Assembly (NCBI GenBank): GCA_964244115.1
Contig: CAXTHM010000061.1
Coordinates: 1 to 22,718 of the forward strand
Direction: 5' to 3'
Length of the DNA: 22,718 nt
Source of the DNA: CADCWK01 sp964244115
Lineage (GTDB): Bacteria > Chloroflexota > Chloroflexia > Thermomicrobiales > UBA6265
In this document: in pieces, positions 6,145-13,641 of the stretch
How the letters are laid out: each line of letters starts with the position of its first letter
Position numbering within the stretch: the stretch's first letter is position 1
Program-made: the position numbers and the translations under genes
The notes under the pieces: generated by a model
Database searches by the model: none
The model's input: only the letters and a program-made list of their open reading frames with translations
What the model was told of the DNA's origin: nothing

Positions 6145-8076
6145 CTATCGGGACGACGTTCGGAGCCAGACCACCATCGGTCCGGTCTCCCGGTTGGCCC
6201 AGGCATAGTAGGGGATCGCGGTCAGGCTGACCGGCTCGTCCGGCTGGGCGGCGAGGTCGGTCGTCGCGTGATAGAGCCGGCCGCTCCAGGCCCGCTCCGG
6301 CCCGGCGACGTGGGCCGGGAGCGAGAGCGTGACGACGCCGCCGAGCAGGTCGGGTCGGAACTGGCTCGTGATCTCCCCGTCCGCGTCGAGGATCGCGGTC
6401 CGGACATCGCGGCCATCGTTGTCGGCCGCCTCGACGCAGTAGACCAGCGGTCCCCGCTCGAGCGCGACCCGGCCACCATCCGCGGTCACGTTCGGGTTGG
6501 CGACGATCCGGCGGACCGGCATCGGCAGGAGCAGCTCGACCGTGTCGCCGGACCGCCAGTCCCGCTCGATCGTGGCGAAGGCGGCCGCGGAGCGGACGAC
6601 GGCGGCATCCTGGCCGTTGACCGTCACCGACGGCGCCTCACCGACCCAGCCGGGGATACGGAGGTGGACGGCGTACCGGCCCGGCGTGTCCACTCGGAGC
6701 GTGACCGTGCCGTCCCACGGGTAGCTCGTCCGCTGCGCGATCCGGACCGGTTCGGCGTCGGTGCGGTCGATGACCGCGTCGCTGTCGGCGTAGAGGGTGA
6801 CGAAGATGCCGCCGGCGTCATCGGTGGCGTAGAGGTAACCCGGTAACGAGGCCAGGGTCCGGGCGACATTCGGCGGGCAGCAGGCCGTCCCGAACCACTC
6901 GGAGCGGCGGTGGTCGCCATCGTCCTCCAGGGGGTTCTGGTAGAAGTAGCGGTCGCCGCTCTGGGACAGACCGGCGAGGACGTTGTTGAACAGCGCCCGC
7001 TCGAGGACGTCGAGGTAGCGCGGTTCGCCCGTCCGGAGGAACAGCCGCCACCCCCACATCGCCCCGGCGATCGCGGCGCACGTCTCGGCGTAGGCGGAGT
7101 CGTTCGGGAGTTCATAGTCGTCGCCGAAGGCTTCGCCCTCCCAGCGGGCGCCGAAGCCGCCGGTGACGTACATCTTGCGCTCCGTGGCGCTCTCCCAGAG
7201 CCGGCCGAGGGCGTCATCCAGGGCCGCCTCGGGCCGCTCCAGGGTGAGGTCGGTCGCGCCGATCGTGTAGTAGAGCTGCCGGACGGCGTGGCCGACGACC
7301 TCGCTGGTCTCGCGGAGCGGCTCGTGGTCCTGGTGATAGGACATCGGCCGGTCGCCGTAGGGCTTCGGCAGGCGCTGATGGCCGCGGGTGTCGATGAAGT
7401 ACTTCGCCAGGTCGACGTAGCGAACCTCGCCGGTCGCGCGGGCCAGCTCGATCAGGGCGAGCTCGACCTCCTCGTGGCCGTCGATCCAGAACCGCTTGCC
7501 CTCGTCCTCGGGACCGAAGGTCGCGTCGATGTGGTCCGCATAGCGGCGGGCGACGTCGAGCAGGCTGGTCTTGCCCGTCGCCCGGAAATGGGCGACGGCG
7601 GCCTGGAACAGGTGCCCGGCGCAGTAGGTCTCGTGCAGGTCCGGGTTGGTCCAGCGCTCGTCGGCCCGGTCGACCGCGAAGTAGCTGTTCAGGTAGCCGT
7701 CCGGTCGCTGGGAGTCGCCGATCTCGGTGATGACCCGGTCGAGCAGGGCGTCGAGCTCCGGGTCCGGCGTGCTGGCCAGCGACCAGGCCGCCGCCTCGAC
7801 CCATTTGTAGACGTCGCTGTCGTTGAAGTAGACCCCGACGTAGTCGGTCTCGATCTTGCCGGCCGCGCGGCGGAAGTTGTCGATCCGGTGCGTCTGCTCG
7901 ATCTGCTCGAACTGCGTCCGGAGCGAGACCGTCCGGTTGGTCTCGCGGCGGGCGGCCAGCAGGCCGCCGGTGAGCGTGACCGCGGAGACGGCGACCGGCC
8001 GGAGCCGCGCGCCGGGGCTGTGGCGCGTGTCGACGACGACCGTGGGAACGAGGCCAACGGCGCTCGGGGCAGGCAT
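6145..8076 (-). CDS. GH127-type beta-L-arabinofuranosidase (DUF1680)
   Basis: The protein has 643 residues, normal for the family, starting at 8076 after AAAGGA. The (alpha/alpha)6 barrel occupies roughly 30-430, followed by beta domains. The zinc-cysteine active site of the family is recognisable: Glu315 (WEGEAFG), Glu331 and Cys333 (YAETCAA), and the Cys399-Cys400 pair (GTACCPPN), corresponding to Glu322, Glu338, Cys340 and Cys417-Cys418 in the bifidobacterial enzyme HypBA1. In that enzyme a cysteine is the nucleophile and a terminal beta-L-arabinofuranose is released. No signal peptide is seen, so it works on imported oligosaccharides. It is 34 bases downstream of the second permease and 60 upstream of GH2. 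Some DUF1680 members act on other sugars, so the exact substrate is not proven. Confidence 0.9.
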   Translation of the reverse strand: MPAPSAVGLVPTVVVDTRHSPGARLRPVAVSAVTLTGGLLAARRETNRTVSLRTQFEQIEQTHRIDNFRRAAGKIETDYVGVYFNDSDVYKWVEAAAWSLASTPDPELDALLDRVITEIGDSQRPDGYLNSYFAVDRADERWTNPDLHETYCAGHLFQAAVAHFRATGKTSLLDVARRYADHIDATFGPEDEGKRFWIDGHEEVELALIELARATGEVRYVDLAKYFIDTRGHQRLPKPYGDRPMSYHQDHEPLRETSEVVGHAVRQLYYTIGATDLTLERPEAALDDALGRLWESATERKMYVTGGFGARWEGEAFGDDYELPNDSAYAETCAAIAGAMWGWRLFLRTGEPRYLDVLERALFNNVLAGLSQSGDRYFYQNPLEDDGDHRRSEWFGTACCPPNVARTLASLPGYLYATDDAGGIFVTLYADSDAVIDRTDAEPVRIAQRTSYPWDGTVTLRVDTPGRYAVHLRIPGWVGEAPSVTVNGQDAAVVRSAAAFATIERDWRSGDTVELLLPMPVRRIVANPNVTADGGRVALERGPLVYCVEAADNDGRDVRTAILDADGEITSQFRPDLLGGVVTLSLPAHVAGPERAWSGRLYHATTDLAAQPDEPVSLTAIPYYAWANRETGPMVVWLRTSSR

Positions 8077-8110
8077 GGGAGTCCTTTCATGATCCGTCCG
8101 CGGGCCGGCG

Positions 8111-9008
8111 TCAGCCCTTGATGCCGGTCAGGGTAATACCCTCGACGAAGTAGCGCTGCGCGAGGAAGAACAGGACGACGATCGGCACGATCATGGCCGT
8201 CGACGCCGCCATCAGGAGATCCCACTGGGCGGTGTAGAGGCTGCTGAACGAGCGCAGGCCGAGGGCGAGGGTGTACTGGTCGCTGTCGCTCAGGTAGATC
8301 AGCGGGCCGAGGAAGTCGTTCCAGACGCTGATGAAGGTGAAGACCGAGACGACGATCAGGGCCGGTTTGGACAGGGGCAGGATGATCCGGATCAGGACTT
8401 CCAGCGGCGTGGCGCCGTCGAGGTAGGCGGCCTCGTCCAGTTCCCGGGGGATCGACATGAAGAACTGGCGGAGCAGGAAGATGTTGAAGACGCCGCCCCC
8501 GAACCAGGCCGGGACCACCAGCGGGACGATCGTGCCGACGGCGCCGACCTCCTGCCAGAAGATGAACGTCGGGATCAGCGTCGCGGCGTAGGGCAGCATC
8601 AGCCCGCTGAGCAGGATGCCGAAGATCAGGTTGCGGCCCCGCCAGCGCAGCCGGGCGAACGCGAACGCCGCGATCGTGCTCGTGACCAGCGTCCCGGTCA
8701 CGACCAGGAACTCGATCCGCATGGTGTTGAAGAGGTAGCGCCCGACCGGGACGGATTCGAGCGCCTCCTGGTAGTTGCCCCAGCGGAACGGAGCCGGGAT
8801 CCACTCGATCGGGTAGCTGAAGATCTGGGCCGGGCCCATCAGCGACGACCGGATCAGCCAGACGAACGGGAAGAGCGTGATGGCNNNNNNNNNNGAGGGC
8901 GGCGTAGACCACTGCCCGCCCGGCGACCCGGCGCCCACGCCCGCCGGATCGGACCGGGGCGGACCGGCGCTCGGGCTCCGGGATGGGCGTGGCGGCGAGA
9001 TCGGTCAT
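8111..9008 (-). CDS. CUT1 ABC sugar permease, MalG-type, interrupted by assembly gap
   Basis: The start at 9008 (MTDLAATPIP) overlaps the stop of the preceding permease as ATGA. The first 38 codons (8895-9008) end in RAVVYAAL at the beginning of the first membrane helix; ten Ns follow (8885-8894); then 257 residues run from AITLFPFVWL to a stop at 8111. With ten Ns the two halves are out of frame, but both halves are complete codon sets, so a gap whose true length is a multiple of three restores one permease of usual size (about 300 residues). The EAA loop that contacts the ATPase is visible (DEAAYLDGATPLEVL, then ILPLSKPAL), as is the WNDF motif and the family tail FLAQRYFVEGITLTGIKG. It pairs with the permease encoded just upstream. 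Confidence 0.9.
8885..8894. other. Assembly gap of ten Ns
   Basis: The ten Ns lie inside the MalG-type permease gene. Ten is not compatible with the frames on either side (898 bases in total from start to stop), so the number is a placeholder and not the real gap length. Confidence 0.97.
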
Positions 9009-9961
9009 CGGCTGTTGTCCTCGTAGTAGACCCACGAGCGGGCGCTGCGGAAGATCAGCACGGTGAGCACGAGGATGATGATGAACAGGAACCACGACAG
9101 GGCGCTGGCGTAGCCCATCCGGCTCTCGCTGAAGGCCGTCCGGTAGAGGTAGAGCACGTAGAACAGGCTGCTGTTGTTCGGCCCACCGTTGGTCATCGAG
9201 TACGCCTCGACGAATGACTGGAACGCCCCGATCATCCCGATCACCAGATTGAAGAAGATCGTCGGCGTCATCATCGGCAGGGTGACGTTGCGCAGCTTGT
9301 CCAGCCAGCCGCCGCCGTCGACCTCGACCGCCTCGTAGAGATGCGTCGGGACTCCCTGGAGCCCGGCGAGGAAGATCACCGTCGCGTTGCCGAAGCCCCA
9401 GACGGCCATCAGGATCAGCGAGGGGATCACCGTCGACGGGTCGTACAGCCACAGCGAGGTCGGCAACGAGAACTGCTCGAGCAGCGAGTTGAACAGGCCG
9501 AAGTCCGGGTTGAACAGCCACGTCCAGAGCACCGTGTTGGCGATCAGCGGGACCAGGACCGGCAGGTAGAAGATCGTCCGGAAGACGGACTTGCCACGCA
9601 CGTCGGCGTTGAGCAGCATCGCCGCGGCGAAGCCGGTCAGCAGGACGAGCGGGACGCTGGCGAAGGCGTAGTACATCGTCACCCAGAGCGACTTCCAGAA
9701 CAGCGGGTCGCCGGTGAACATCTCGTCGTAGTTGTCGACCCCGATGAAGCTGGCCCCGGTGTAGATGTTCCAGTCGGTCAGACTGATCCAGGCCGAGGCC
9801 AGCATCGGGCCGATCGTGAAGGCCAGGAAGCCGAGCATCGCCGGCAGGCCGAGCGCGATCCCCCAGCGGCGCTCCATCCGCTCCATGCCGGAGCTCGACC
9901 GCCGGCGTGGCCGGTCCGCTCCGACCGTCCTCCGCTCGCGCAGCGGTATCCCGATCGCCAT
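9005..9961 (-). CDS. CUT1 ABC sugar permease, MalF-type
   Basis: The protein has 318 residues and starts at 9961 after GGAAGGGGGA. A basic cytoplasmic N-terminus (1-33) is followed by six predicted membrane helices, the first at about 34-58. The EAA motif that docks the ATPase lies at about 209-232 (LYEAVEVDGGGW, then VTLPMMTP). The family signature SMTNGGPNNSS follows the fifth helix. The gene is 141 bases downstream of the binding-protein gene, with a strong hairpin between, and overlaps the next permease by four bases, which indicates translational coupling. Together they form the membrane channel of the importer. Confidence 0.93.
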   Translation of the reverse strand: MAIGIPLRERRTVGADRPRRRSSSGMERMERRWGIALGLPAMLGFLAFTIGPMLASAWISLTDWNIYTGASFIGVDNYDEMFTGDPLFWKSLWVTMYYAFASVPLVLLTGFAAAMLLNADVRGKSVFRTIFYLPVLVPLIANTVLWTWLFNPDFGLFNSLLEQFSLPTSLWLYDPSTVIPSLILMAVWGFGNATVIFLAGLQGVPTHLYEAVEVDGGGWLDKLRNVTLPMMTPTIFFNLVIGMIGAFQSFVEAYSMTNGGPNNSSLFYVLYLYRTAFSESRMGYASALSWFLFIIILVLTVLIFRSARSWVYYEDNSR

Positions 9962-10007
9962 GATGGTCCCCCTTCCGCCGCTGACGCGCCGACGCGGCCG
10001 ACCGGCA

Positions 10008-10043
10008 ACGGAGGTGGCGTCAGATGCCTGGCGCCACCTCCGT
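10008..10043 (-). terminator. Intercistronic hairpin between binding-protein and permease genes
   Basis: A perfect 12-bp stem (10008-10019 with 10032-10043, 12-base loop) lies in the 141-base gap after the binding-protein stop. No T tract follows on the transcribed strand, so partial termination or protection of the upstream message from 3' decay is more likely than full termination. This would raise binding-protein expression over the permeases, as in malE-malF type operons. Confidence 0.6.
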
Positions 10044-10102
10044 CCCCAGTTATCGTCAGCCGGCCGCGACGTGCCCGGCCGCTCCGGACTATGCCGTCCG
10101 GA

Positions 10103-11500
10103 CTATTCCGTCGGGTAACGGCCGGTCAGCATCGGACCGATCTCGGCCGCCGCCTCATCGAGGACCTGCTGGGCCGGCTTGGTGCCCAGCCAGAGCTCGT
10201 CGAGATGGGCGTCGAGCCGGGGGGCGATGGAGGCGTAGCCCTTGATCGTGATCGGACCCTGGACGGAGTGGTTCAGGACGTAGTCCATCGCCGCCGTCCG
10301 GTACTCGGCCGGATGGACATCGTTGTCGACCCACTGGGTGATGAGCGTCTCGTCCGTGTACCACGGGGTCTCGGTCGGCATCCAGAGCCCGGACGTGATC
10401 AGCGACAGCACGTTGGCCGGGTTGCTGGCGAACTGGTAGAGCGCCAGGGCCTGGTCGCGGTTTGGGGTGGATGCGCTGATCGCCGTGGCGCCTCCGATGA
10501 TGCAGGTGATCGGCTCGTTGATCCGGGGCAGGACGCCCAGAGCGAGCGGGACCTCGGCCTTGCTGATGTCGAGCAGGTTCCACTGCCCGTCGATCGTCAT
10601 CGCGACCCGGCGGGTCTGGAGCTGCTGGGCCGTGGCCGGGAGCCCCTCGGCCGCGGTCGGCGTCGGCGCGACATGATGGACGTGGATCAGATCCTGGAGC
10701 TTCTGGAAGACGTCGGCCGCCGCCGGGGAGTTCAGGGTGAACGCCGTGCCGGCTTCGTCGGTGAAGTCGCCGCCGGCGCTGCGTACGAGGGCGTACCAGG
10801 TGAACCAGGCCTTGGCGAAGTTCACCCCGAACTGCTGGACGTTCTCGGCATCGAAATCCGGGTCGGTGGCGTTGCGGCCCTCGCGGTCCTTGGTCAGCAG
10901 TTTGGCCGTCTCGATGAGCTGGTCCCAGGTCCAGGCCGTGTCGGCGGTCGTCGGCGGCAGGGCGACGCCGGCCTCCTCGAACAGGTCCTTGTTGGCGAAG
11001 ACGAGCGTCGTCTCGACGGCCGAGTTCCCGCCGAAGGTTTTGCCGGGGGCGAAGTAGTACATCGAGCCGGGCACGCGCCGGGCGATGAAATCCGTCGAGT
11101 ACGGGGTCACGTCGAGGATGACGCCCTGCTCGGCGAGCGGGAACGACATCTGCTCGCTGCAGTAGAAGACGTCGGGGAGCTGGCCGGACGCGACGAGGGT
11201 GTTGAGCCGGGTGGCGTAGGAGTCGTTCTCGTCGACGACATGCTGCTGCTCGACCTTGATCCCCGGGTTGGCGTCCTCGAACGCCTTCAGGAAGTCACCG
11301 ACGACCTCGGCCTCGTCCTGGCTGCCCCAGTGCATGAAGGTCAGCGTGATGTCGTCCTGGGCCGCCGCCGATGCCGCCGCTGGCGCGGGTGTCGCGGCCG
11401 CCAGGCCACCGAGCACGGCGGTCGCTCCGGCCGCTGCCTTGCCGAGGGTCCGCCGGTTGAGGCGAGTGCCGGGGGAAAGGGGATCGATCGCACGCGTCAT
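10103..11500 (-). CDS. ABC transporter extracellular sugar-binding protein, Tat-exported
   Basis: The protein has 465 residues and starts at 11500 after GAGGAGA. The N-terminus carries a twin-arginine signal: NRRTLGK at 15-21, a moderately hydrophobic Ala-rich region, and a cleavage site near Ala47. There is no lipobox cysteine, so anchoring is not lipoprotein-like. The mature part has the family-1 solute-binding-protein pattern, opening with ITLTFMHWGSQDEAEVVGDF and containing a conserved region with NPANVLSLITSGLWMP. It is the first gene of the operon and recruits the oligosaccharide for the two permeases downstream. The specificity is inferred only from the two glycosidases that follow. 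Confidence 0.93.
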   Translation of the reverse strand: MTRAIDPLSPGTRLNRRTLGKAAAGATAVLGGLAAATPAPAAASAAAQDDITLTFMHWGSQDEAEVVGDFLKAFEDANPGIKVEQQHVVDENDSYATRLNTLVASGQLPDVFYCSEQMSFPLAEQGVILDVTPYSTDFIARRVPGSMYYFAPGKTFGGNSAVETTLVFANKDLFEEAGVALPPTTADTAWTWDQLIETAKLLTKDREGRNATDPDFDAENVQQFGVNFAKAWFTWYALVRSAGGDFTDEAGTAFTLNSPAAADVFQKLQDLIHVHHVAPTPTAAEGLPATAQQLQTRRVAMTIDGQWNLLDISKAEVPLALGVLPRINEPITCIIGGATAISASTPNRDQALALYQFASNPANVLSLITSGLWMPTETPWYTDETLITQWVDNDVHPAEYRTAAMDYVLNHSVQGPITIKGYASIAPRLDAHLDELWLGTKPAQQVLDEAAAEIGPMLTGRYPTE

Positions 11501-11623
11501 GGTGCTCTCCTCGCATCAGGGCATCGCTGCCCCGGATCGATGTCACCTCAGGGACGCCAGTGCGCCATGAGGGTGCAGGCGCTCCTCGTCGAGCCTCTCC
11601 GGTCCCGGATTACGGTCAGGGGA

Positions 11624-11636
11624 GAAACCTGGTTTC
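11624..11636. promoter_or_regulatory. Palindromic operator, probable LacI-family binding site
   Basis: GAAACC-T-GGTTTC is a perfect palindrome with 6-bp arms around one central base, close to the GAAACCGGTTTC style sites bound by many LacI-family repressors. It lies about 7-19 bases downstream of the expected transcription start of the sugar operon promoter at 11650-11678, where a bound repressor would block initiation or early elongation. The divergent gene at 11852 encodes a LacI-type protein. I saw no second copy of the same palindrome in the window. Confidence 0.6.
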
Positions 11637-11649
11637 CTGCCACGGTGCG

Positions 11650-11678
11650 ATACTAGGTCGGTCGCTGGGGCCTGTCAA
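11650..11678 (-). promoter_or_regulatory. Sigma70-type promoter of the sugar uptake operon
   Basis: On the minus strand TTGACA (11673-11678, perfect -35) is followed after exactly 17 bases by TAGTAT (11650-11655, 4 of 6 to the -10, including the critical TA and final AT). Transcription would start near 11643, giving a leader of about 143 bases before the binding-protein start at 11500. In so GC-rich a sequence a chance match this good is unlikely. Confidence 0.72.
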
Positions 11679-11851
11679 GCGTTGGGCGTTCGGCGCTCGC
11701 GTCGCCTGGTTGACGGGGCGATCGCGGCGCGGCGGGTGCCCGGCGGGCCGGACGGCTGAGCGAGGCGGACGGCTGATCGAACGGAATCGGGGAGTCTCGC
11801 GAGGATGGCGGTGCATCGAATTCGTCGCGCGACCGGGCGGATGGGTCAGCC

Positions 11852-12892
11852 ATGAGGTCGAGCGATGGGATGAACACCCCACCGCTGCGGCGCCCGACCA
11901 TCCATGATGTCGCCCGGAAGGCGGGCGTCACCGTCGGAACGGCGTCGAAGGCGCTCAACGGCCGGGGGGCGCTGCGCGAGGAGACCCGGGAGCGGGTCCG
12001 CGCCGCCGCCCGCGAGATCGACTTCCGGCCCAACGAACTGATGCTGAGCCTCCAGCGGGGCCGGACGTTTACGGTCGGCTTCGTCACCGAGGACCCCGAG
12101 GAGCGGTTCACGATGCCGCTGCTCTCGGGGATCGAGAGTGCGCTCGGGGAGGCCCGGGTGCTGGTCTACTTCGCCCGGCTGACCGGTGAACCGCAACAGG
12201 AGCGCCAGGTCATCGACGCCCTGCTGAGCAAGCGGATCGAGGGGCTGATCTATTCCCGGACCCGGATCGACGCCGGCCCGCCGGTCGATGTCGGCTCGTA
12301 CCCGACACCGATCGTCTACGTCGACACGCTGGTCACCGACCCGGACGCACTCTCGGTCATCCCGGACGATGCCCAGGGCGGGGCGTTGGCGGCGCGGCAC
12401 CTCCTCGATCAGGGCCGGACCCGGATCGCCCATCTCACGGGACCGGCCGACTGGGTCTCGACCCAGTTGCGGGTGGAAGCGACACGGCAGGTCCTGCACG
12501 CGGCCGGTCTGCCGTTCCCCGACCACCGGACCGTGTTCGGGGAATGGACCGAGGTGTTCGGCTATGAGGCGATCACCACGCTGCTCGAACGGGATCCGGC
12601 GATCGATGGGCTGTTCGCCGGCAACGACCGCATCGCCCGGGGGGCGATGGAGCGGCTGGTCCGGCTCGGCGTCCGGGTGCCGGAGGACATCGCGGTCGTC
12701 GGCTTCGACAACCTGCGCCTGATCGTCGAGCAGGCCCACCCGCCGATCACCTCCGTGGACATGAACCTTGCCGAGCTGGGCCGGACGGCCGTCCAGCATC
12801 TGCTGGCCATGATCGCCGGTGAGTCCCGGTCTGGGGTCATCCGGGTGCCGTGCTCGCTGGTCGTCCGCGGGTCGTCCACGCTCGCGCCGTGA
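11852..12892 (+). CDS. LacI-family transcriptional regulator
   Basis: The protein has 346 residues from the ATG at 11852; an in-frame ATG at 11870 (MNTPPLRRP) is an alternative and neither has a clear ribosome binding site. The N-terminal helix-turn-helix is at about 16-37 (TIHDVARKAGVTVGTASKAL), followed by a hinge-helix region (about 58-70, FRPNELMLSLQRG) and a periplasmic-binding-protein-like sugar-sensing domain (from about 72, TVGFVTEDPEE, to the end, with VGFDNLRL in the usual place). It is divergent from the sugar operon with 351 bases between the two starts. Its likely target is the palindrome at 11624-11636, with release by a sugar or oligosaccharide taken up by the transporter. Confidence 0.93.
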   Translation: MRSSDGMNTPPLRRPTIHDVARKAGVTVGTASKALNGRGALREETRERVRAAAREIDFRPNELMLSLQRGRTFTVGFVTEDPEERFTMPLLSGIESALGEARVLVYFARLTGEPQQERQVIDALLSKRIEGLIYSRTRIDAGPPVDVGSYPTPIVYVDTLVTDPDALSVIPDDAQGGALAARHLLDQGRTRIAHLTGPADWVSTQLRVEATRQVLHAAGLPFPDHRTVFGEWTEVFGYEAITTLLERDPAIDGLFAGNDRIARGAMERLVRLGVRVPEDIAVVGFDNLRLIVEQAHPPITSVDMNLAELGRTAVQHLLAMIAGESRSGVIRVPCSLVVRGSSTLAP

Positions 12893-12911
12893 CGGATCGC
12901 CCCGGGAACAG

Positions 12912-12933
12912 GGTGGTCGCTCGACGGACCACC
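12912..12933 (+). terminator. Hairpin just after the LacI-family gene
   Basis: GGTGGTC (12912-12918) pairs perfectly with GACCACC (12927-12933) across an 8-base loop, 19 bases after the stop codon at 12892. Only a loose T-containing stretch follows, so this is a probable but not strong intrinsic terminator. Confidence 0.42.
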
Positions 12934-13641
12934 GCCAGAGGGTTCGTGTTTCCTTCGGGTGGACGTGGGATCGATCGGCGACATCGGCGCGGGTCATCGC
13001 GCCGGATCGCACCGGATCGCGCTGGGTCCCCCGGATTTGGTCCGAGTCGCTGGCTGTCCCGCCTCCCAGGGAAGCGCGTGATCCTTCCGGACGTCAGTAT
13101 CTCGACGCCCCCCGGCGGGGCGAGCACCGACGGAGCGACCGTCACCGCCGTGACGATCGCGAAGGGCGGGCCGGGTCCGCGCACTCGCGATCCAGGCGGG
13201 GATAGGCGCCGTAGCTGCCCCTGGCCTCCTGCCCGTGGCCAGGGCGCGGCATCGTCCGAATCTCGTGACGGCTATCTCCCTCATGCCGACGTCCTGCTCC
13301 ATCTCGGGCGGTGGACCCGCCGCCCCATCAGCTGACGGTCACCGGTGATCCCGCATAGCCTCTTGCCGGCCCTGAGCTCCCATCAGCGTCAGGCGCCATC
13401 GGTGCGTCGTCGGCCCGCACCGAATGTCCATCAGCGGTCGGCGTGAGGAGGTCCACCGGAGGCCGGAGCCAGAGCCGCGCGGTCTCGCGGTCTCGCGGTG
13501 CGCGAGTCTCATCCACGCGACCCAGCTTGCGATTGTTCTCCGATATTGCGAAAATAGTCATACGTTCGACCCGCAGGGGTCGAGATGAGGCGGTGTGCGC
13601 GGTCCATGAGTTCGGCGTCGCGTGACGCGACGGAGGGATCG
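12934..13641. other. About 700 bases without a convincing gene, upstream of the MFS gene
   Basis: Open frames on both strands overlap each other, lack ribosome binding sites and resemble nothing known. Visible structure: an 8-bp inverted repeat CCCTGGCC/GGCCAGGG (about 13216-13241), three occurrences of CCATCAGC (about 13325, 13380 and 13429) with loosely similar downstream bases, a short tandem GGTCTCGC (about 13481-13498), and an AT-rich patch at 13529-13563 that stands out from the GC-rich surroundings. The AT-rich patch includes TATTGCGAAAATA and is the best place for the MFS promoter, although I cannot pick clear -35 and -10 boxes. Confidence 0.45.

Noticed and set aside
10083..10106. 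Tandem TCCGGACTAT at the end of the binding-protein gene
   Set aside because: There are only two copies, overlapping the last codons and the stop. It is too short to assign a role.
9341..11656. Very long plus-strand open frame opposite the permease and binding-protein genes
   Set aside because: Its product is a low-complexity Arg/Gly/Asp/Val-rich shadow of clear ABC transporter genes on the other strand.
13328..13561. A 77-codon minus-strand frame beginning MTIFAISENNRK in the gap before the MFS gene
   Set aside because: It has no ribosome binding site, no codon bias like the neighbouring genes and no similarity I recognise. It probably exists only because stop codons are rare in GC-rich DNA.
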